Below are positions 57,858-64,000 of a stretch of 64,000 nt of DNA, piece by piece. Made by a program: the position numbers and the translations under genes. A model generated the notes under the pieces. The model ran no database searches, had not been told where the DNA came from, and saw only the letters and a program-made list of their open reading frames with translations. Position 1 is the first letter of the stretch. Each line of letters begins with the position of its first letter. The stretch is from Curtobacterium sp. MCBD17_013 (GTDB lineage Bacteria > Actinomycetota > Actinomycetes > Actinomycetales > Microbacteriaceae), in contig NZ_QKTU01000001.1 of assembly GCF_003234565.1 (NCBI RefSeq), forward strand, positions 496,001 to 560,000, given 5' to 3'.

Positions 57858-58574
57858 ATGCACATCGGGGGAAGGGTGCCGTCGGACCAGCCGGATCCGA
57901 AGTTGAGGATGCGTGCCCAAGCGGACGCCCTCGGGATCACCGTCGCCGGATTCGTTCCGCAACGACATCTCGAGGACCTGGGCGTCGCCGGTATCTCGTC
58001 GCATGGCCAGGGGAGTGGTGCGGACGCCGTCACCATCAGCGCGGCCGTGGCACGGATGTACACGGTGTGGAAGAACCCGGACGACCGTTCGGACCCGGTG
58101 AACCTCGCGTACCTGACCTTGGAGATGGAGGACGCGCTCGCTCGGCCGGTGCCCCGGGACCTGCCGCCGTGGCTGCTCGAGCGCCGGGAGCGGATGCGTC
58201 ATCCCTCGCTGTGGGAGGCCGTGCAGACACACTGGTTCGCTCCGGGATCCGCCGCGCCCGGCGCCGACGAACGCGATCCACCGGAGTTGCTCCGCGCCCA
58301 CGTCGACCACATCCTCCACAACCGGTTCCGCGACGAGTACGGACTCGGCGACCCCACGATGGAGCCCGGCTGGACGGAACTGGTCTCGATCCGCGCGGTG
58401 CAGCCGCAGGCGGTCGTCGTGGACGGAACGGCGAGGGACGGGTTCACGATCGACACCGACGCGTTCGTCCTCGGGCTGGCGGTGTCACTCGACGACGGCC
58501 GGGTGATCACCTCGGTCGTGGAGCGCGACCTCCTGCCCTGGGTGACGACGGAGTTCGTCAGCGACGCCGGCTGA
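57858..58574 (+). CDS. Hypothetical protein
   Basis: 238 aa, soluble, no recognised family. N-terminus MHIGGRVPSDQPDPKLRMRA; middle HLEDLGVAGISSHGQGSGAD; C-terminus with AVVVDGTARDGFTIDTDAFV and GRVITSVVERDLLPWVTTEF. The regular codon pattern and length support a real gene. It is divergent from the MOSC gene with 47 bp between starts. Confidence 0.7.
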   Translation: MHIGGRVPSDQPDPKLRMRAQADALGITVAGFVPQRHLEDLGVAGISSHGQGSGADAVTISAAVARMYTVWKNPDDRSDPVNLAYLTLEMEDALARPVPRDLPPWLLERRERMRHPSLWEAVQTHWFAPGSAAPGADERDPPELLRAHVDHILHNRFRDEYGLGDPTMEPGWTELVSIRAVQPQAVVVDGTARDGFTIDTDAFVLGLAVSLDDGRVITSVVERDLLPWVTTEFVSDAG

Positions 58575-58656
58575 CGGAGTCGGGATCGGAGCAGCCGAAC
58601 GACCACCGAGTCCACCCGACCGCGACGCACACGGTCGGCGACGCAAGCGCCGGATG

Positions 58657-58707
58657 CGCTACGGTCGCCGTAGAGGGAAAAAATCCCGTCTTGCTCCGGC
58701 AAACGGG
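58657..58707 (+). ncRNA. Structured leader upstream of the esterase gene
   Basis: CTACGG-TCG-CCGTAG (58657-58671), then GGGA-AAAAA-TCCC, then CCCGT-C-TTGC-TCCG-GCAA-ACGGG (58685-58707): three hairpins within 51 nt, 55 nt before the esterase start. The A-run is unusual for this genome. It could be an attenuator or other cis-acting element; no known riboswitch class is recognised. Confidence 0.35.
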
Positions 58708-58761
58708 AGCGCGCACGCGGTCTCATGGGAGTCGCCACTTCTCGTTCGAAGGAGTGCACTC

Positions 58762-59793
58762 ATGTCCGTGGATCCGACTTCCGCCACCCGGTCCGCTGGG
58801 TCGCCGGCGCGATTCGCTCGCCCCCCGTTCGATCCGGAGCTCGCGACCTTCCTCGCCGCTCTGGAGGCACGCGGCCCGTTCACGCTCACGGCCGAGATGC
58901 TCCCGTACATGCGGCAGCTCGACGTCACCGAGAACGCGCTCCACGAACGCCTCCGGTCCCACGGCTACGAGCGTCGGAGCGTCACCGTCCCAGGGCACCT
59001 CGGCGACCCGATCACGCTCGCGGTCATCCAACGGATCGGCCGCACCGGAACGACGACCGCGGTCTACACCATCCACGGTGGTGGCATGACGTTCGGCCAC
59101 CACCTCGGGAACCTCGACTCGTACGACGACTGGCTCCTCGATCACGACGTCGTCCTCATCAGCGTCGACTACCGACTCGCGCCCGAACACCCGGACCCGT
59201 ACCCGATCGAGGACTGCTACGCCGGTCTGCTCTGGGTGGCCGCGCACGCCGACGAGCTGGGCGTCGACCCCGACCGCATCGTCATCGCGGGTCAGAGTGC
59301 CGGAGCGGGGCTCGCCGCGGGAACGGCCCTGCTCGCTCGCGATCGACAGGGACCCACGCTCCTCGCGCAGATCCTGGTCTCCCCGATGCTGGACGACCGC
59401 GACAGCACCGTCTCGACGATGCAGATCGACGGTGTCGGCGTCGCGGACCGCCAGATGACCCGCTTCGGTTGGAACGCCTACCTCGGACCACGCCGAGCCA
59501 CCGCCGACGTCTCGATCTACGCAGCGCCCGCGCGCGCGACCGACCTCTCCGGGCTCCCGTCGACCTACCTCGACTGCGGCAGCGCCGAGGTGTTCCGGGA
59601 CGAGACCGTCGCCTACGCGAGTGGCCTCTGGGCCGCAGGCGTCGACGCGGAACTCCACGTCTGGCCCGGCGCGTTCCACGGCTTCACGAGCATGATGCCG
59701 GGGGCCGCTGTCTCCAGGCGTGCGACGTCCGCTCTGGCCGATTGGACCAGTCGGCTGCTCGGCGCACCCGATCCGGTGGCACCTCAGGGCTGA
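58762..59793 (+). CDS. Alpha/beta hydrolase of the HSL (hormone-sensitive lipase) esterase family
   Basis: The 343-aa protein has the HSL oxyanion motif HGGGM, the nucleophile GQSAGAGLA (GxSxG), a late Asp (in YLDCGSAEVFRDE) and the catalytic His in FHGFTSMMPG. A helical cap occupies the first 90 residues. No signal peptide, so it acts in the cytoplasm on short-chain esters. GAAGGAG precedes the ATG at 58762. A structured leader lies upstream. Confidence 0.92.
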   Translation: MSVDPTSATRSAGSPARFARPPFDPELATFLAALEARGPFTLTAEMLPYMRQLDVTENALHERLRSHGYERRSVTVPGHLGDPITLAVIQRIGRTGTTTAVYTIHGGGMTFGHHLGNLDSYDDWLLDHDVVLISVDYRLAPEHPDPYPIEDCYAGLLWVAAHADELGVDPDRIVIAGQSAGAGLAAGTALLARDRQGPTLLAQILVSPMLDDRDSTVSTMQIDGVGVADRQMTRFGWNAYLGPRRATADVSIYAAPARATDLSGLPSTYLDCGSAEVFRDETVAYASGLWAAGVDAELHVWPGAFHGFTSMMPGAAVSRRATSALADWTSRLLGAPDPVAPQG

Positions 59794-60036
59794 TCCGAGT
59801 GCGACCGCGGGACTGACGTCCGTGTCACCCGCACGCCCTCGGGTCTGGCACCTCCGCCCCCGGAGCCGGCGGGCCAGCGGCCGGTGCCGAGGCGTACGAC
59901 CTGACACCACGCCGGGTCCGGACGCGCCACGGATGTTGCCGCCGATCTCAGCGAATCCGTTCGGCCTCCTCCGCGTCACCCGGATGTCACCCGAACAGGG
60001 TTGAATGCTGCTCGTCGGGGTTCAGGGGAGAGCAGC

Positions 60037-63000
60037 ATGCGTCGTTCAATCGCAACATCGGTCGTGGCGGCCGTGGGGATCGCCGGAGGTCTGCTGACCG
60101 CGATGCCCGCGACGGCGGCGCCGTCGGCGGATCTGGTGGTCAACGAGGTGTACGGCGGTGGGGGCAACGCCGGCAGCACCTTCACGAACGACTTCGTGGA
60201 GTTGGCGAACCGGGGATCGTCGACCATCGACCTCAGCGGTCACTCGGTCCAGTACCACGCCGGGTCCGCGACGGGCACGTGGCAGGTGACCCCGCTGAAC
60301 GGGACGATCGCTCCTGGTCGTCGCTACCTCGTCGCCGAGGCGAAGGGCGCTGGCGGGACGACCGCACTGCCGACGCCGGACGCCACGGGCACCATCGCGA
60401 TGAGCGCCACCGACGGCACGGTCGCCGTCGTCGCGAGCCGGACCGCGCTCACCTGTGCCGACAGCGCCTCGTGCGTGAGTGCGTCGGTCGACCTCGTCGG
60501 ATTCGGCTCCGCGGCGATCGCCGAGGGGAGCCCGGCCGTCGGCGCCTCGAACACGGCCTCGGTGCAGCGGCAGGGGCCGTCCGACGACGACCACAACGCG
60601 ACGGACTTCGCCGCCGCTGCACCCACCCCGGGTACGGCGAACCCAGAATCGACGCCGACCCCGCCGACCGGCCCTGCGCCCGAGCCGGGCACGGTCCGCG
60701 TCCACGACATCCAGGGGACGTCGTTCGTCTCGCCGCTCAACGGCGAGCAGGTCACGAACGTCCCCGGCATCGTGACCGGGATCCGGACGTCGGGCAGCAG
60801 CAAGGGCTACTGGATCCAGGACCCCGACGCCGACAGCGACCCCGCGACGAGCGAGGGCGTCTTCGTCTACAGCTCCTCGAGGGCGGCGGTCGCCGTGGGT
60901 GACAGTGTCCTCGTCAGCGGCACGGTCAGGGACTACTACCCCCTCGCCTCCGGCGACACCACGGCGACCACCTCGAACCTGTCGGTCACGGAGCTCACGA
61001 ACGCCACGGCGACCGTCGTCTCGACGGGGGACGCGCTGCCGGCGCCGATCGTCCTCGGCCCGACGAGCGTGCCCGACACGTCCGCTCCGGACCTCGCGGG
61101 CGGGAACATCGAGTCCACGCCCATCACGCCGACACGCTCGGCGCTCGACTTCTTCGAGTCGCTCGAGGGCATGCGTGTCGAGGTCGACGACGCCCGCGTG
61201 GTCGGGCCGAGCGACGAGTACGGCGAGCAGTACGTGACGACGAAGCCGTCCCAGCTCCCGACGACGCGCGGCGGCACGCTCCTGACCGCCGAGAACGCGA
61301 CGCCGTCCGGACGTCTCGAGGTCGTCGCGGCGAACGGCAGCAATCCCCGGGTGGACGTCGGTGACGTGTTCCGTGGTGCCACCGTGGGCGAGGTCGACTA
61401 CTCGCAGTACGGCGGGTACGACCTCACGGCCACGACACTCGGGTCCGTCGCGCGGGGAGGCATCACCCCGACGGTCGCGACGACCCCGAAGCCCGACCAG
61501 CTGTCGGTCGCCACCTACAACGTCGAGAACCTGGCGCCGTCGGATCCGGCGACCAAGTTCGCCGCGCTCGCGAAGGGGGTCGTCGCGAACCTGCGCTCGC
61601 CCGACATCCTGACCGTCGAAGAGGTGCAGGACGACGACGGCGCGACCGATGACGGTGTCGTCGCGGCGGATCAGACCATCGCCAAGCTCACCGCTGCGAT
61701 CACCATGGCTGGAGGCCCGTCCTACGCGTCCCGTGAGATCGATCCGGTGAACGACGCCGACGGCGGTCAGCCCGGCGGCAACATCCGCGTCGTGTTCCTC
61801 TTCAACCCGAAGCGCGTGAGGTTCGACGACCGCGGTCCTGCGTCGGTGAACCGGTCCACCACCGCGACCGCGGTCACCTCCTCCCACGGCGTGCCGGACA
61901 TCACCCTGTCGCCGGGGCGCATCGCTCCGACGGACGCCGCCTGGCAGGGCAGCCGGAAGCCGCTCGTGGGCGAGTTCACGTTCCGCGGCCGGCGCGTCTT
62001 CGTCATCGGCAACCACTTCGACGCGAAGCTCGGCGACCAGAACCAGGACGGTCGATTCCAGTACCCGGCGCAGTCGTCCGCCGTGCAGCGTCAGCAGCAG
62101 GCGCAGCTCGTGCACGACTTCACGGCGCAGATCCTCAAGGTCGACGCGAGGGCCGCGGTCGTCGTGGCGGGTGACTTGAACGACCACCAGTTCAGCCCTG
62201 CGCTCGCCACGCTCACCGGCAAGCCGTTGCACGGCCAGGCCGCGACGAAGCCGGTCCTCACCGACCTGATCACCACCCTGCCGGCGAACCAGCAGTACAC
62301 GTACGTGTACGACGGGATCAGCGAGGTCCTCGACCACATCCTCGTCACGTCGGGGGTCGGCACGCCGGACTACCAGGTGGTGCACCTCAACGCGGAGTTC
62401 GCCGACCAGACCAGTGACCACGATCCGCAGGTCGTCCGCTTATTCGGGCATCATGGAGGCCCGTCCCAGGCTGTCCCGCCGGCGGCGGTGGCGCTCGGCT
62501 ACAGCGACGCGCTGGACAAGCTCGTGCACAACGGGGCCGAGGTGGGCGGCCTCTCGTCGCTGGCCTACGACGGCCGGTCGCGGTCGTGGATCTCCGCCGT
62601 GGACAACCACGCGGACGACCCGTCGCGGATCTGGTTCTTCCGGAACCTCGACGACCCGACGGTCACCCGTGATCCGTTGGTCCTGAGGAACGAACAGGGC
62701 GTTCCCTACACCGGTCTCACGGCAGACGACGAAGGCCTGGCGGTCCTCCCGAACGGCGACTACCTGGTGAGCTCCGAGACGGAACCGTCGATCCGGGTCT
62801 TCGGCCGCGACGGCGTGCAGAAGGCGCAGCTGCCGGTCCCCGGACGGTTCGCGGTGACCGGCACGGCGCTGTCCGGAGCGGGGCTCGAGGGTGCGAGCGT
62901 CCCGGGTGAGGCCACCTCGAACGCAACGCTCGAGGGCCTGTCGATCTCGCCGTCCGGGCACACGATCGTCGCGTCGATGGAGGGCGCGCTCTCCGGCGAT

Positions 63001-63498
63001 GTCTCCGCCGCCGGTGACGCCACCGCCCACCGTCTGCTCGTGTACACCCGGGGGCGCTCCGGCGCGTGGGCGCTGACGAAGCAGGTCGGGTACCGCACGG
63101 ACACGGGCAACCGCATCCCCGAGGTCGCGCTCGTGTCGGACGACCGGATGCTCGTCGAGGAAGCCGCGTTCTCGGCGACCGCGGGCAACTCCGCGGACCT
63201 GTACTCGGTCTCCGGTCTGTCGCGGGCCTCCGACGTGAGCGGGGTCGGGAACCTCTCGGCCGCACCGGCGTCGTGGATCCTGCGGAAGACACTGGTCGCC
63301 GATCTCGTGAAGGGTCCGACGCTCGGCGCGACGGCGCTCGAGACCCAGACGAACCCGCTCCTCGACAACTACGAAGGCATGGCGATCACGGGCCGCGCTG
63401 CCGGTGGGCGCGTGGGCGTCGCGCTCATCTCCGACGACAACTTCGGCGCGCTGCAGCGGACGCGGATCCTGGACCTGGCCGTGCGGCTGCCGCGGTAG
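60037..63498 (+). CDS. Secreted multidomain nuclease (ExeM/NucH type) fused to esterase/phytase-like domain
   Basis: 1153 aa. A signal peptide ends MPATAAPS. Domains in order: lamin-tail domain (about 30-150: SADLVVNEVYGGGG, DFVELANRGSSTIDL); Pro/Thr linker; OB-like region (about 220-470); endonuclease/exonuclease/phosphatase domain (about 487-791: LSVATYNVENL, ILTVEEVQDDDG, VVAGDLNDHQFSP, DHILVTSG, SDHDPQVV); and a C-terminal esterase-like/phytase domain (about 806-1153: TADDEGLAVLPNGDYLVSSE, LEGLSISPSGHTIVASMEG, NYEGMAITG). No cell-wall anchor. It likely degrades extracellular DNA and phosphoesters for phosphate. The ATG at 60037 follows GGGGAG. Confidence 0.92.
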   Translation: MRRSIATSVVAAVGIAGGLLTAMPATAAPSADLVVNEVYGGGGNAGSTFTNDFVELANRGSSTIDLSGHSVQYHAGSATGTWQVTPLNGTIAPGRRYLVAEAKGAGGTTALPTPDATGTIAMSATDGTVAVVASRTALTCADSASCVSASVDLVGFGSAAIAEGSPAVGASNTASVQRQGPSDDDHNATDFAAAAPTPGTANPESTPTPPTGPAPEPGTVRVHDIQGTSFVSPLNGEQVTNVPGIVTGIRTSGSSKGYWIQDPDADSDPATSEGVFVYSSSRAAVAVGDSVLVSGTVRDYYPLASGDTTATTSNLSVTELTNATATVVSTGDALPAPIVLGPTSVPDTSAPDLAGGNIESTPITPTRSALDFFESLEGMRVEVDDARVVGPSDEYGEQYVTTKPSQLPTTRGGTLLTAENATPSGRLEVVAANGSNPRVDVGDVFRGATVGEVDYSQYGGYDLTATTLGSVARGGITPTVATTPKPDQLSVATYNVENLAPSDPATKFAALAKGVVANLRSPDILTVEEVQDDDGATDDGVVAADQTIAKLTAAITMAGGPSYASREIDPVNDADGGQPGGNIRVVFLFNPKRVRFDDRGPASVNRSTTATAVTSSHGVPDITLSPGRIAPTDAAWQGSRKPLVGEFTFRGRRVFVIGNHFDAKLGDQNQDGRFQYPAQSSAVQRQQQAQLVHDFTAQILKVDARAAVVVAGDLNDHQFSPALATLTGKPLHGQAATKPVLTDLITTLPANQQYTYVYDGISEVLDHILVTSGVGTPDYQVVHLNAEFADQTSDHDPQVVRLFGHHGGPSQAVPPAAVALGYSDALDKLVHNGAEVGGLSSLAYDGRSRSWISAVDNHADDPSRIWFFRNLDDPTVTRDPLVLRNEQGVPYTGLTADDEGLAVLPNGDYLVSSETEPSIRVFGRDGVQKAQLPVPGRFAVTGTALSGAGLEGASVPGEATSNATLEGLSISPSGHTIVASMEGALSGDVSAAGDATAHRLLVYTRGRSGAWALTKQVGYRTDTGNRIPEVALVSDDRMLVEEAAFSATAGNSADLYSVSGLSRASDVSGVGNLSAAPASWILRKTLVADLVKGPTLGATALETQTNPLLDNYEGMAITGRAAGGRVGVALISDDNFGALQRTRILDLAVRLPR

Positions 63499-63588
63499 CC
63501 ATGGCGACGCTTTCATGCTCCTCGTGGTGACCGCCGGCACCGTCGCTGCGCGAACGCGACGGTGAAGCGCGTCTCTGAGCGCTGAGGG

Positions 63589-64000
63589 TCAGGACGACAC
63601 TCGGTGGTAGCGGTACCAATCCACCTGGTCCGGGTCGCCGACCACGAGATCGAGTTGGCGATGTGCGGCCGACCCGCGAACGATCGCGGTGCAGCGGTCT
63701 GCATCGCGGTTCTCCGCAGCACACGGTCTTCCACCCCCACCCATCGCCGTCCTCGATGTGCCAGCGGCCGGTGCTCGTGGAGGGCGTGGCCGGGTCATCA
63801 GGCTGTGCCGTGATCCCGCGCAGGGGGACACCCACCAGACGGACCGTGCCGCCGCGGTCGAACCGGATGGTGCCAGCGCCGTCCGAGGCCCAGGTCCCGA
63901 CGAGGTCGGCGCGGGCGAGGGGCGCGGTCGGGAGGTCGGCCGCGTCCTGGCCGCACCCGGCCACGGCGAGGACCGTTGCCAGGGCGATCACGGCCCCGAC
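63589..64000 (-). pseudogene. Frameshifted lipoprotein gene, 5' end beyond window
   Basis: From the right edge the minus strand encodes a lipoprotein signal (VIALATVLAVAGCGQ) and LVGTWASDGAGTIRFDRGGT, VRLVGVPLRG, GRWHIEDGDGWGWKTVCC. Coding then shifts frame near 63720 to AENRDADRCTAIVRGSAAHR, QLDLVVGDPDQVDWYRYHRV, ending at 63589. One base change would restore a single frame. The start may lie outside the window. Confidence 0.55.

Noticed and set aside
60046-62421. 791-aa minus-strand frame opposite the secreted nuclease
   Set aside because: Antisense shadow, Arg/Asp/Val-rich; the plus-strand gene has clear domains and a signal peptide.

Overview
The window is high-GC actinobacterial chromosome. 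It carries actinobacterial-type regulators, an F420-dependent oxidoreductase, many GTG starts, 4-bp ATGA/GTGA gene overlaps and leaderless starts sitting 6-8 bases after a TANNNT -10 box. A complete flagellar export and motor cluster in such a genome points to a motile Microbacteriaceae member; Curtobacterium or a close relative is my best guess, but nothing here proves the genus.

1-24.8 kb, flagellar region: the end of an NlpC/P60 hydrolase, fliK, flgD and flgE close a first unit at a perfect 20-bp hairpin. About 9.4 kb of unrelated genes follow: MarR, an ECF sigma factor with a CU044_5270-type partner, glyoxalase, TetR with a membrane protein, two Gfo/Idh oxidoreductases overlapping a GH43-like protein, a TauE/SafE transporter and a YbdK-type ligase. 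The cluster resumes with flbD-motA-motB-fliM-fliN-fliO-fliP-fliQ-fliR-flhB-flhA, a degenerate flhF and csrA. Sigma-28-type promoters precede flgD, flbD and fliM, so the two halves look co-regulated despite the insertion.

24.8-30.1 kb: a SatD-type regulator with a membrane partner and three operator-like palindromes spaced exactly 29 bp apart, an acyl-CoA oxidase, an LLM-class oxidoreductase, and tRNA genes Val(CAC) on minus and Gly(GCC)-Cys(GCA)-Val(GAC) on plus.

30.1-51.3 kb, the most unusual region: an accessory tract starting at tRNA-Val(GAC). It consists mostly of single small genes (glyoxalase, HAD, MFS, MerR/TipA, acetyltransferase, GrpB, beta-flower, HTH-nuclease, small membrane proteins) separated by at least 18 copies of a 27-34-nt imperfect palindrome with core TAGCCGATCGGCTA. 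The repeat often supplies the TAG stop codon of the neighbouring gene. The layout resembles a gene-cassette array, but no integrase and no classical attC core are visible. Decay is marked: in-frame stops, frameshifts, a chimeric phosphoesterase, an IS3-family remnant interrupted by an intact IS30-family element, and a broken IS5-family element.

51.3-64 kb: ordinary chromosomal genes return without the repeat: acetyltransferase, BadF-type sugar kinase, glyoxalase, lipoprotein, TetR divergent from an SDR dehydrogenase over a shared operator, histidine phosphatase, MOSC protein, HSL-type esterase, a large secreted nuclease fused to an esterase/phytase-like domain, and a frameshifted lipoprotein cut by the window edge.
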